Positions 7,883 through 16,606 of a DNA stretch of 64,000 bases are shown here, piece by piece. The stretch comes from DASUAS01 sp963819475 (lineage in GTDB: Bacteria; Actinomycetota; Acidimicrobiia; IMCC26256; DASPTH01). Within the stretch, counting starts at the first letter, position 1; each line of letters starts with the position of its first letter. Location of the stretch: assembly GCA_963819475.1 (NCBI GenBank), contig CAWFWE010000008.1, forward strand, positions 496,001 through 560,000. Reading direction: 5' to 3'. The notes under the pieces are model-generated. The model was not told the DNA's origin. It did not search any database and saw only the letters and a list, made by a program, of their open reading frames with translations. The position numbers and the translations under genes were made by a program.

Positions 7883-8689
7883 TCAGACGCACCGGATGTC
7901 GCGGCGGTTGACGAGAATCGTCCCGACGACCATGAGCATCGCCGTCACGCCGAGCAGCAGGACCATCCACGCGGCCGAGAGGCCGTCGGTGACGGGCTGG
8001 GTGCCGATGGCCCAGTACCAGGGCGACAGTTTGCGGAAGCCTTTTAGGGCTTCGGAGAGGGGGAGCAGGTAGCTCGCGACGTAGCCGACCACGAGCACCG
8101 CAATCGCGGCGCTGGCTGACACTGCACGCGACCCGCCTGCGCCCGCGACCGCGTAGGCCACCGCGCCGTGGAACAGCGCGAGCGCGCCGCACGCGAGCGT
8201 GGCCTCGCAGATGCGGGAAACGCTGATGCCTTCGAGCGAGAACGGGCCGAGCGACAATGCGACGACGATCGCGGTGAGCACAGTGACGAGCGCGAGCACG
8301 ATCGTCGCCGCGCCGATGCGGGCGAGCCACACTGAGGTTCGCGACACGGAGAGCGCGTGGACGAGTTCGAGGCGTCCGGCATCTTCGTCGCCAGCTGTGA
8401 GCGCGCTCGTCGCCGCGATCGCGAGGCCAGATAGCAAGAGCGGGAGCATCAGGGCGTACATCTGGCCGTCGAGGTAGCCGGCGGCGGTCGCGAGGTCCTG
8501 GACGCCGAATGCTTCCATGAGCGACTTCGATGACTTGGTCATGTCGGTGAGTGCTGAGCTGCCCTCGAGGCTCGGCCAGAACGCGACCGACACCAGCGCG
8601 AGGGCGAGGATCCCAACGCCCCACCAGAACCCCGAGCGCCGCTGGGCATGCAAGCCGCGCCGGAGCAGCTCCGCGGTTTCGCCGCTCAC
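7883..8689 (-). CDS. ABC-2 type transporter permease
   Basis: A 268-residue integral membrane protein with about six hydrophobic segments and the exporter motif ALTAGDEDAGRLELVHALSV (about residues 92-111), which is usual in ABC-2 permeases paired with a drug- or lipid-type ATPase. GTG 8689 overlaps the ATPase stop (GTGA), so the two form a translationally coupled pair. Substrate unknown. Confidence 0.75.
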   Translation of the reverse strand: MSGETAELLRRGLHAQRRSGFWWGVGILALALVSVAFWPSLEGSSALTDMTKSSKSLMEAFGVQDLATAAGYLDGQMYALMLPLLLSGLAIAATSALTAGDEDAGRLELVHALSVSRTSVWLARIGAATIVLALVTVLTAIVVALSLGPFSLEGISVSRICEATLACGALALFHGAVAYAVAGAGGSRAVSASAAIAVLVVGYVASYLLPLSEALKGFRKLSPWYWAIGTQPVTDGLSAAWMVLLLGVTAMLMVVGTILVNRRDIRCV

Positions 8690-9607
8690 GGTGTGACCTC
8701 GAGCGGGACGGCGTCGTCGTCCTGATAGAAGCGGAGGAAGGCGTCCTCGAGGTCCGGCTCCGGCCAGTGCAGGTGGTCGACTCGCGATCGACCGAGCACC
8801 GCGAGGAGCCCAGCCGGGGCGCCCTCGATCACCCCGCTGACCTCCCTGCCGCGCACCACGAGATCGCTGACGCCCGGTACCGCGCGCAGCGCTGCTTCGG
8901 GAGGGTCGCCTCCGAACCAAGCGGTGAACGGCTGGCGCGCGTTCTCGCGGAGTTCGTCGACTGCCCCGGTTGCCACCGCGCGGCCCCGGCGGATCACGAT
9001 CACGTGAGTGGCGACGCGCTCGAACTTCGCTGAGTACGTGCGACGACAGGAACACGGTCGTGCCATCGGTGCGGGCTTCCTCGACCATCGCCTGGAACTC
9101 GGCCTGGACCAGGGGATCGAGCCCACCGGTCGGTTCGTCGAGGATCAGCAGCTCGGGCCGCGCCATGAACGCGCCGACGAGGCCGACCTTGCGGCGGTTC
9201 CCCGACGAGAGTCCACGCGTCTCGCGGCCGGGGTCGAGGCTCAGCCGCTCATATAGCTGACTGAGGAAAGCGGAGTCCACCCCGCCGCCGCGCAGACGTG
9301 CCCACGAGTGCAGTGTCTGCGCGACGGTCAAGCGTTCGTCGAGACGCAGCTCGCCGGGCAGGTAGCCGATGCGCCGGCGCAGCGTCGGGCCACCTGTTCT
9401 CGGATCCTCGCCCAGCACTTCGACGCTCCCACCGTCGGGGCGTGCAAGATCGAGGAGGATGCGGATCGTTGTCGACTTGCCTGCGCCGTTCGGCCCGAGG
9501 AAGCCGACCACCTGTCCCTTCGGAACCTCGAGTTCGAGCCGGTCGAGCGCCACGACATCGCCGAACCGCTTCTCGAGAACATCACATCGGATGACCGGAG
9601 CTGCCAC
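8686..9607 (-). pseudogene. ABC-2 exporter ATPase, frameshifted near 9024
   Basis: The N-terminal frame has Walker A GPNGAGKST, the signature LSSGNRRKV, Walker B LLILDEPTGGLD and the H-loop FLSSH. Immediately after LSEV one extra base moves the family sequence (ERVATHVIVIRRGRAVATGAVDELR and so on) into another frame that runs to the stop at 8686. All catalytic motifs precede the shift; only the regulatory C-terminus is displaced. One indel in an otherwise well-preserved pair could be an assembly error. Start GTG 9607 puts the domain at the N-terminus; the frame is open to ATG 9685. Confidence 0.65.
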
Positions 9608-9840
9608 CGGGGCAGTCTCGCAGCTTGTTGCCCTGGCGACCCGGGTCCTTCGACCCTTTGCCGGCGCTGTGCGCGCCTGGTCCAATGGACCCGTGATGGT
9701 CGACGGGCCCGGTCCGCGGAGTGACGTGGTAAGTGGCAGCGTGTCCGTCCGATCATGAACGAGATCCTCCGAGACAAGGGGTTGGTCAACGTCGCTGAGG
9801 ACAAAGTTCTGGTTGCTGGTTTCAAAGGTCAGTTGGAAGA

Positions 9841-10357
9841 CGACTGGCGCTGATCGCGTTCGGCCTCGACCCCGTCGTCGAGATCATCGCGTCGACCGTC
9901 GTCATCCGAACTCTGCACGACAACCGCTACGACCCGGGTGATCGGCGCGTCCCATCGAGCGCTGCGTCGGATAGAGGTCGCGTTCTGGGCACTCGCAACG
10001 TTCTTGACCGTCATGAGCGTGCGAGGACTAATACGTCAAGATCGGCCCGACAGCTCTCCGATCGGCATCGCCTACCTGGCGGTTTCGGCGTGCGTGATGT
10101 TCGGGCTCGCGCGACTCAAGCGCATAACAGCGAAGGCGCTCGGAAGTGAGCCATTGCATGCCGAGGCAGCGATGACGTTTCTCGACGGCTGCCTCAGCTC
10201 TAGTGTGCTCGCCGCCCTCACGCTCAACGCGTCGCTCGGTTGGTGGTGGACCGACCCGATAGCCGCGCTCCTCGTCGCCGCGGCTGCAATCAAGGAGGGC
10301 ATCGGACACTGGCGCGAGTCGGCGCCCCATCCTCTCGAAGCGCCGGACAGCCGCTGA
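9841..10357 (+). pseudogene. cation-diffusion-facilitator-like transporter remnant
   Basis: The first frame gives RLALIAFGLDPVVEIIASTVVI, matching the second membrane helix of compact cation-efflux proteins with its metal-binding GLD. Near 9940 the similarity moves to the next frame, which continues through ALGSEPLHAEAAMTFLDGCLSS and WWWTDPIAALLVAA to the stop at 10357. The first helix is missing and the reading frame is broken, so a working transporter is unlikely. Confidence 0.6.
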
Positions 10358-10496
10358 TCGAACCGACTCAAGTCTGATCCAAGACCGGAGTAGTTCCAGG
10401 AGTGTCCGGGCTCACAATCACGGTCATGCAGCAGAACGGAACTCGTATGCAGCTGAGCGCGTGGGGTAAGTAGCGGGGTTCCCGTTGTCGGCACGA

Positions 10497-10688
10497 TCGT
10501 ATGTGCGCGAGGCGCACCTTGGCTTCGGTCTCGCGACCGGCGTCGGTAACCACGACGATCGGTTGATCGGGTCGGGCGACGTCGCCTGCATATTCGGCGA
10601 ATCGGCCATCCAGGCTCACGTTGACCGATCCGCGGAAAGGTCCCGACACGAACACGTGGGGGATGCGTCCGTCGATGAGCACGGCACC
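10497..10688 (-). pseudogene. rhodanese-domain fragment of an MBL-fold hydrolase
   Basis: Minus-strand residues VLIDGRIPHVFVSGPFRGSVN and LDGRFAEYAGDVARPDQPIVVVTDAGRETEAKVRLAHI match a central part of the rhodanese domain that follows a metallo-beta-lactamase domain in persulfide-dioxygenase-like proteins. The MBL part and the active-site cysteine loop are missing and no start codon fits. It is a gene fragment left in the island. Confidence 0.55.
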
Positions 10689-10822
10689 GGCCGCTGGGCT
10701 GCTGCAACCAGAATCGCTTTCGGCCTCGCGTGCGTCGGCGGTTCGATCCTCGGCACAGCGATCAACCGGCAACTCGTCCCGAACGCGCTGCTGGGCGGCC
10801 AATGGTCCACCATCCTCGACTC

Positions 10823-10836
10823 GGGACCTTGGCCCC
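10823..10836 (+). promoter_or_regulatory. DosR/DevR-like box before a universal stress gene
   Basis: GGGACCTTGGCCCC ends 63 nt before ATG 10900. It fits the mycobacterial DosR core GGGACTTTNGNCCC at nearly all fixed positions. The box-to-start distance is the same as for the universal stress gene at 19833. Confidence 0.6.
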
Positions 10837-10899
10837 TGCCCGTGCGCAGCGCGGCTCGTACTGTTGGGTGTGCAGAGGAGCGAGCCCGTGGGAGGACCG

Positions 10900-11721
10900 A
10901 TGATCAAGAAGGTCTGCGTACCACTCGACGGCTCGCAGATCGCCGATGCGGCCATCCAACCCGGTGTGCAGCTTGCCCGACGGGCTAGTGCACCCCTCGT
11001 CCTGATGGCCGCACGGTGGCCTGACGCTCGTGACACGACGATGCGCAGCTATCTCGAGGCTCACGTCGCGTTCCTCGACGGCCCCGTCGAGTCCTGGGTC
11101 ATCTCCGACGACGGCCCGGTGGAGGCGATCGTCGAGGCTGCGGCCGAGCCCGGCGCCCTGGTCTGCATGGCAACGCACGGCCGCGGGGCGCTGCGCGCCG
11201 CCGTGCTCGGGAGCGTCGCGCAGGCGGTGGTCCGTGAGGCGCGTGGCCCGCTCGTGCTTGTCGGCCCCGAGGTCGATGGGGAGTGGGTGCTGGCGGAGGG
11301 GGCGTCGATCCTGGTCGGCGCCGATGGCTCCGACGGCGCGCACGCGGGCGCGTTCGCGGCCGCGGGGATCGCGCGAGCGATCGAAGCGTCCGTGGAGCTG
11401 GTCCTGGTGTTACCTCCGGTCGACGACCCCCGCCGTGGCCTGCGTGGTCGCGACCGGCGGGCGATTGCGGACCTCGCGTCGTTGCGTGACGCCGTGCGCG
11501 AGCGCGGCGTCCATGTCGACGCGGTGCCGCTCGACGGCTTCAACGCCGCATCGGTGCTCATCAACCACGCGCGCGAACGTGGCAGTTCCCTGATCGGCGT
11601 GGGCAGCCACGGCCGGTCGGGGGTACCGCGGATGGCGCTCGGTAGCGTATCGGCGGCCGTCGTGCGCAACGCGTCCATGCCGGTGGTCGTCGCGGGTCCT
11701 CAATGGACGGATGCCCGATGA
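10900..11721 (+). CDS. universal stress protein, tandem UspA domains
   Basis: A 273-residue protein of two Usp domains (about 1-130 and 135-270). The first has VCVPLDGSQIADAA and CMATHGRGALRAAVLGSVAQAVV. The second has GADGSD and GVGSHGRSGVPRMALGSVSAAVVRNA, whose G-2x-G-9x-GS spacing is the ATP-binding motif. Tandem proteins of this size are typical of mycobacterial DosR-regulated Usp proteins, which act in entry into slow growth. GGAGG precedes ATG 10900 by 4 nt, and a DosR-like box lies at 10823. Confidence 0.88.
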   Translation: MIKKVCVPLDGSQIADAAIQPGVQLARRASAPLVLMAARWPDARDTTMRSYLEAHVAFLDGPVESWVISDDGPVEAIVEAAAEPGALVCMATHGRGALRAAVLGSVAQAVVREARGPLVLVGPEVDGEWVLAEGASILVGADGSDGAHAGAFAAAGIARAIEASVELVLVLPPVDDPRRGLRGRDRRAIADLASLRDAVRERGVHVDAVPLDGFNAASVLINHARERGSSLIGVGSHGRSGVPRMALGSVSAAVVRNASMPVVVAGPQWTDAR

Positions 11722-11831
11722 GACGGGTGCCCGAGCGCGGCGAGCGGCGCGTCCGGGTTGACGAGTCCGCACAAGGTGCCTCGCGCCTTTGACGCGCGTC
11801 TCTTCTTTCCCCGGCCCGGAATGCGTTTCCC

Positions 11832-13535
11832 CTACGACTCACGGCGGCGCGGGCGAGAACGGAAGCCCTCGAGCGCGGTCGGCAGCGTCGGGAATACGTG
11901 GTCGCTGCCGATCTGCTGGAGGAGGCCTGCGCGCTCGAGGTACAGGGCGAGGTCCTGTTTCACGCGGGCCAGCGCGAGGACGATGCCGCGTGCGGCAAGG
12001 TCGGCCCTGAGCTCCTCGAGCATGTCGGTCGCGGTGAGGTCGATCTCGACGTTCGCCTCCATGTTGAGCACGACCCACTCGACGGGACTCGACTCGGCCG
12101 TGATGGCGGCAAGCACGCGTTCTCTGAAGTCCTCGGCGTTGGCGAAGAAGAGGGGGGCGTCGTAGCGATAGACGACCAATCCCGGAAGGGTCTTCGCGTT
12201 CGGGTAGTCGTCGATGTCGTGGAGCCCGGCCAGGTCGGGTACCGCGCCCTGGATGGCGTCGTGCGCCCGGGCGACCCGCCGGAGCACATCGGCGACGCTG
12301 AGCGCAACCGCGATGCCGATGCCGATGAGGAGGTCGAACGCGACCACACCGACGAACGCCGCGGTCATGAGCAGCGCTTCGCTGCGCCGGAAGGCGAGGA
12401 CGCGGCGTATCTCCGGGACGTCGATCAGCTTGACGGCGGCGTACACCACGAGCCCGGCGAGCGCGGCGAGCGGGAAGGACTCGAGGAGGGGAGCGGCGGC
12501 GACGAGTACGACGGCCACTGACGCAGCCGCGGCGAGGCTCGCGAGCTGGCTCGACGCCCCCGCCGCGACCGCGAGGGCGGTGCGGCTATCGGACGACGAC
12601 ACCGGGAACCCGCCAACCAGGCCGACAGCGGCGTTCGCGCCCGCGAGCGAGAGGAGCTCCTGATCGGCATTGATGCGGTCGTCGGTCCCACGAGCGAAGG
12701 CCCGGCCGGTGAGGACGTTCCCACTGAACGCGACGATGGCAACTCCGGTCGCGGCGACGAACACCGCGGGCCAGGCGTCAGCTGGGACCGACGGAAAGGC
12801 GAGTGCCGGGAGTCCGCTGGGCACGGTGCCGACGGTGGTGACGCCGTGCTGCTCGAGGTCGAACACGGCCGTCACAAGAGTCGCACCGAGCACCACGAGG
12901 AGTGGACCGGGGACCCGCGGGACGTGTTGCAGCAGCACCAGCGCGGCGACCACCGCGATCCCGAGCAACAGCGGCGCGAGCACGACGTCGCCGACCCCGC
13001 GCGCGACATCGAGTGCCCGCCCGAGCGTGTCGCTGTTATCCGAGGTGATCCCAGTGATGTTCGGGAGCTGCGAGACGATCATCGTGACCGCGACACCGGC
13101 GAGGTAGCCGATCAGCACCGGCTTGGAGAGGAGGTCGGCGAGGAACCCCAGCCGCGCGAACCACCCCACCAGCGCGAGGGCCGCCACCGCCAGTGCCAGC
13201 GCTGCGGCGGCCGTCGCGGGTGACAAGTGGTGCGCGCGGGTCAGCGTTGCGACCGCGGAGCCGACCAGCAGCGCCGAGGCGCTCTCCGGCCCGACAGAGA
13301 GGACCCGGCTGCTGCCGAGGAACGCGTACACGACCAGGGCGGGCAACGCGGCCCAGAGGCCGGCGACCGGTTCGAGGCCCGCGAGTCGCACGTACGCGAG
13401 GCACTGGGGCACCAGATAGGCCGCCACCGCAATGCCGGCTACAGCGTCACGGCGTCCGGTCCCTCGCCAATCACGTACTGCCGCCAGGCCCGGCACACGC
13501 GGGGGAGGCGGGAGGAACCGGCGGATGTCGGGCAC
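11832..13535 (-). CDS. SulP-family anion permease with STAS domain
   Basis: A 567-residue SLC26/SulP transporter. The N-terminal transmembrane domain has about 11-12 segments and the family signature AVAGIAVAAYLVPQCLAYVRLAGLEPVAGLWAA, split here around residue 36-60, plus NAAVGLVGGFPVSSSDSRTA. A C-terminal STAS domain (VEWVVLNMEANVEIDLTATD) starts at about residue 470. Family substrates are sulfate, bicarbonate and other anions; which one is carried here is unknown. GTG 13535 was chosen because the protein begins there as in relatives. Confidence 0.85.
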   Translation of the reverse strand: MPDIRRFLPPPPRVPGLAAVRDWRGTGRRDAVAGIAVAAYLVPQCLAYVRLAGLEPVAGLWAALPALVVYAFLGSSRVLSVGPESASALLVGSAVATLTRAHHLSPATAAAALALAVAALALVGWFARLGFLADLLSKPVLIGYLAGVAVTMIVSQLPNITGITSDNSDTLGRALDVARGVGDVVLAPLLLGIAVVAALVLLQHVPRVPGPLLVVLGATLVTAVFDLEQHGVTTVGTVPSGLPALAFPSVPADAWPAVFVAATGVAIVAFSGNVLTGRAFARGTDDRINADQELLSLAGANAAVGLVGGFPVSSSDSRTALAVAAGASSQLASLAAAASVAVVLVAAAPLLESFPLAALAGLVVYAAVKLIDVPEIRRVLAFRRSEALLMTAAFVGVVAFDLLIGIGIAVALSVADVLRRVARAHDAIQGAVPDLAGLHDIDDYPNAKTLPGLVVYRYDAPLFFANAEDFRERVLAAITAESSPVEWVVLNMEANVEIDLTATDMLEELRADLAARGIVLALARVKQDLALYLERAGLLQQIGSDHVFPTLPTALEGFRSRPRRRES

Positions 13536-13596
13536 GGCTCCATGATGGCCACATCGGGACGGTCGTCGCGGCGTTCGCGGACGATGAGCCGCGAGG

Positions 13597-13732
13597 ATGC
13601 GTGACATCTACGCCACCGCGCTCTACCACCACATGACCATCGACGAACTCTCCAACCTCGACCTCGCCTACACGCCGCCCCTGTCCACTCCTTGGGACCA
13701 CACCCAAATGGCCGCGCTCGCCTGGGTGGAGT
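13597..13732 (+). pseudogene. C-terminal fragment of a pyridine nucleotide-disulfide oxidoreductase, cut by the IS
   Basis: The frame contains IYATALYHHMTIDELSNLDL, AYTPPLSTPWD and MAALAWVE. This is the conserved end of the dimerisation domain of NADH oxidase/CoA-disulfide reductase-type flavoproteins (LDLAYTPP with a following PWD). The match ends exactly at the left inverted repeat of the IS3 element (13733) and everything upstream of the dimerisation domain is absent. Confidence 0.6.
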
Positions 13733-15002
13733 TGCCCCGCTTTGACGGACACCTGATCATGGGCCGTTCTGGCCCGGAAGGGAGTCCGTGTGGGGAGGAA
13801 TCGTCGGAAGTTCACGCCCGAGTTCAAGGCTGAAGCGGTCGCGCTGGTCGAGGCGTCGGGTGGCAACATCGCTCAGGTCGCCAAGGAGCTCGGGATCTAC
13901 GACTCGACGCTGGGCAACTGGGTGCGTCAGTTCCGCGAGCAAGCCGCGGGCGCGCCGAGCGGAGAGGAGCGCGCCGAGATCCGTGATCTGAAACGGGAGC
14001 TGGATCGGGTCACGCGCGAGCGGGACATCCTGGCAAAAGCAGTCGGCCTTCTTCTCGGCCTCGACCCGCGAGCACGGGTGATGGCCGTGTATCGGTTCAT
14101 CGCCGAGGAGAAGGCGATCCCCGAATGTTCGTGGAGCGTCAGCGAGATGTGCCGGACGTTGGAGGTGTCCCGGTCGGGGTTCTATGACTGGCTGGGACGC
14201 GCGCCGTGTGCCCGCGACGTCGACGACGCCACGTTGGCAGCAGAGATCGAGGCGATCTGGGAGACCTCGGATCGTACGTATGGGTCACCGCGGGTGCATC
14301 GCTGGTTGCGCAAGCAGGGCTTCCGAGTCGCTCGCAAGCGGGTGGCGCGGATCATGCGTGTCAACGGCTGGGTGGGCGAGTCGGCCCGCAAGGGCTTCAA
14401 GACCACCACGCCGGACAAGGGTGCGGTGCCGGCACCGGATCGGGTGGCTCGGGATTTCAACCCGGCCGCGCCGAACGTCACGTGGGCGGGTGACATCACC
14501 TACGTGCGCACCTGGGAAGGCTGGCTGTTCTGCGCGACGGTGATCGATCTCTACAGCCGCCGCGTGATCGGCTGGGCGCTTGCCGATCATCTCCGCGCCT
14601 CCCTGGTCGGGGACGCGCTCGAGATGGCGGTCGCGACCCGCGGTGGTCACGTCGACGGCGTCGTCTTCCACTCCGACCGCGGCTGTCAGTACACCGCGGG
14701 TGAGTTCGCCGAGCTGTGCGAACGACACCACGTCGTGCAGTCGATGGGCGCGACCGGGATCTGCTGGGACAACGCCGCGGCCGAGAGCTTCTTCGCGACC
14801 TTGAAGCGAGAACTCGTGCACCGACACGCGTGGGCAACGCGCGCGGCAGGCGAAACGCGCGATCGTCCGCTGGATCGAAGGCTGGTACAACCCGCGGAGA
14901 CTGCACTCCGCGATCGACTACCTCACCCCGACCGAGAAGGAGAACGCATGGCACACTGCTGACCGACGCGCAGCGTAACGACCTGTCCGTCGAACCGGGT
15001 CA
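13733..15002 (+). mobile_element. IS3-family insertion sequence, 1270 bp
   Basis: Terminal inverted repeats of 19 nt lie at 13733-13751 and 14984-15002. They agree at 16 of 19 positions (core GACGGACA) and begin with the TG/CA ends usual for IS3. They enclose one transposase gene. The three bases outside each end (AGT and GCT) differ, so no target-site duplication is visible, which suggests deletion or recombination after insertion. Confidence 0.8.
13790..14978 (+). pseudogene. IS3-family transposase, OrfA and OrfB in one frame, frameshifted at the C-terminus
   Basis: GTG 13790 opens an OrfA helix-turn-helix (RRKFTPEFKAEAVALVE and IYDSTLGNWVRQF) and a leucine zipper (RDLKRELDRVTRERDIL). It then runs without a stop into OrfB with HTH_21 and the rve integrase core. 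The DDE residues are visible in WAGDITYV, FHSDRGCQYT and AAAESFFATLKRE. IS3 elements normally need a -1 ribosomal shift at an A-rich site. Here an A-run near 14037 leaves both parts in frame, while the usual OrfA ending (AFFSASTREHG) sits in the -1 frame. Near 14845 a second shift displaces the C-terminus RAIVRWIEGWYNPRRLHSAI to another frame ending at 14978. Confidence 0.75.
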
Positions 15003-15083
15003 GCTCCAGGGAGCTCGAGCATCGCAATCGGTGAACCTGAACTCGAGCGTGCGCCTTCCGGTCGGACGATCTTCGAGGCGCGC

Positions 15084-16289
15084 TCACGTATTGGAGTGTT
15101 CAGCTGAGTGTTCGTCGAGAAGCTGTGCGGCTGCGAGGAGCGCGGCCTTGAGGATGAGTCGCTCGGGTATGGCTTCGAACGTGGTGCCGCGGAGCTCGAA
15201 TGTGCGGCATTCCGAATCGCCGCACACGGAGCAGCATTGGCTGCTGCCGACGCTGGCCTCGAGCCAGTGTTCCATTGGCTTGCCTGCGATCCAGATGCGG
15301 TTGGACGCGGAGGGTTCTTGTTTGAACGAGGTCTCGTCGAGTTCGCGGATTTCGAGGTGTGCTTCGATGCCGAGCGGTCGAAGTGCCGGTTCGAGGGTGT
15401 GGATCGCGTGCTCGACTTCGTGTTGTGTGGCGGCGCACCGGTCGCAGGTCTTGCCTCCGCTGACGAGCCTCTGCCACACGATCGGCAGTTGCTTCATGAC
15501 ACGACTCCCGTCGATCTGGTTGTGAGCGTGGCGCAGCGCCTCGCGGGGCAGGCCGAAGTCCTTGCCGAGTTGGTAGGCCTGGTCGAGGTAGGCGTGGATG
15601 GTTTCGGGCGGGGCGGCGGTTGCGGCGTAGAAGTAGATGTGTTCGACGTCTTCGATGCCTGGGTAGCGGAAGCCCCAGTCGTCGATGACTTTGGAGATGG
15701 CGTCGCGTATGCCGTCGTCGTAGGCGTGCTTGTCGAAGATCGTTGATGTCATGATCAGGGCGCGCTGGTGGTGGAGGAGCGGGATCCGTCCGTTGATGTC
15801 GCCGTGCCAGCCCTCGGAGGTGAGGCCGAACGCGAAGTCGAGGGTGAAGACGCGGTCGATCCAGCCTTTGAGGATCGATGGGAAGCTGCAGAAGTGTACG
15901 GGCGCGATGAACGCGAGCGCGTCGGCAGCTGCGATCTTGTTCTGTTGTGCGAGCACGTCTTTGGGCATTCGGCTTCGGATCATGGCCGCGATCTCGGAGG
16001 GTGACTTGCCGCGCATTGCTCGTGATGCCAGGAACCGTTGGAGTGGGCCCCGGCATGACCTGAGCACGCGTTGTTCGAGGTTCATGAGTTCGAGGATGTC
16101 GGTGGGGATGTCGCCGCTGGTGTAGCTGGCGACGTCGCGGTCGCGGAAGACGGGATCGAACTTGATCGCGTAGAGGTCGATGACGTCGTTGGTGTGGCCG
16201 GCGTCGGTGAGTCCGGCGGAGAATCGGTCGAGGACACTGCCGCAGAACGACTGTCGGTCGTTGTGCGCGAACACCGTGAGCACCTTCAT
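15084..16289 (-). CDS. flavodoxin-fold NAD(P)H oxidoreductase fused to DUF2703
   Basis: A 401-residue fusion. Residues 1 to about 260 form a flavodoxin_2/NQO1-type fold (MKVLTVFAHNDRQSFCGSVL; ALAFIAPVHFCSFPSILKGWIDRV; GRIPLLHHQRALIMTST). From about residue 275 a cysteine-rich DUF2703 domain follows: LPIVWQRLVSGGKTCDRC, later CCSVCGDSEC. DUF2703 proteins occur in arsenic and metal loci, and the divergent neighbour is ArsA. The Cys clusters could hold As(III) or another thiophilic metal while the flavin domain supplies reducing power; that role is an inference. It overlaps the small membrane protein gene by 4 nt. Confidence 0.75.
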   Translation of the reverse strand: MKVLTVFAHNDRQSFCGSVLDRFSAGLTDAGHTNDVIDLYAIKFDPVFRDRDVASYTSGDIPTDILELMNLEQRVLRSCRGPLQRFLASRAMRGKSPSEIAAMIRSRMPKDVLAQQNKIAAADALAFIAPVHFCSFPSILKGWIDRVFTLDFAFGLTSEGWHGDINGRIPLLHHQRALIMTSTIFDKHAYDDGIRDAISKVIDDWGFRYPGIEDVEHIYFYAATAAPPETIHAYLDQAYQLGKDFGLPREALRHAHNQIDGSRVMKQLPIVWQRLVSGGKTCDRCAATQHEVEHAIHTLEPALRPLGIEAHLEIRELDETSFKQEPSASNRIWIAGKPMEHWLEASVGSSQCCSVCGDSECRTFELRGTTFEAIPERLILKAALLAAAQLLDEHSAEHSNT

Positions 16290-16534
16290 CGCGTGCTGCC
16301 TTCGATCACGGGCGTGTCTTGAGTGCGCGCGGTGTCGGATCCGAGCAGCTCGATGATGCGCTCGGTGTTGTCGCGGATCGCGCTGATGTTGTTGAACATC
16401 CATTTGGGCGGCGCGTTGTCGGGCATGGCGTCGAACTTCTTCTCCCACTCGATCTTGCCGAGATCGGGCGCGAACCGCTTGGCGAGGAAGGCGATGCCGG
16501 CCAGCACCGCCATGGCGATCAGCAGCTTCTTCAT
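16286..16534 (-). CDS. small N-terminally anchored membrane protein, 82 aa
   Basis: One N-terminal membrane segment (MKKLLIAMAVLAGIAFLAKRF) is followed by a polar domain of about 60 residues with WEKKFDAMPDNAPPKWMFNN and RDNTERIIELL. It is the first gene of the unit leading to the flavodoxin-DUF2703 gene and overlaps it by ATGA, so the two are made together. Its 5' end faces arsA across a 72-bp divergent promoter region. No family recognised; short proteins with a KWMFNN-like motif recur in actinobacteria. Confidence 0.7.
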   Translation of the reverse strand: MKKLLIAMAVLAGIAFLAKRFAPDLGKIEWEKKFDAMPDNAPPKWMFNNISAIRDNTERIIELLGSDTARTQDTPVIEGSTR

Positions 16535-16606
16535 GTCTCGAGGGTCTCATCATCAGCTGCGCCGTCGGAAGGGCCGAAGGTCCTGCATCAGTACGCTGCG
16601 AGACCG

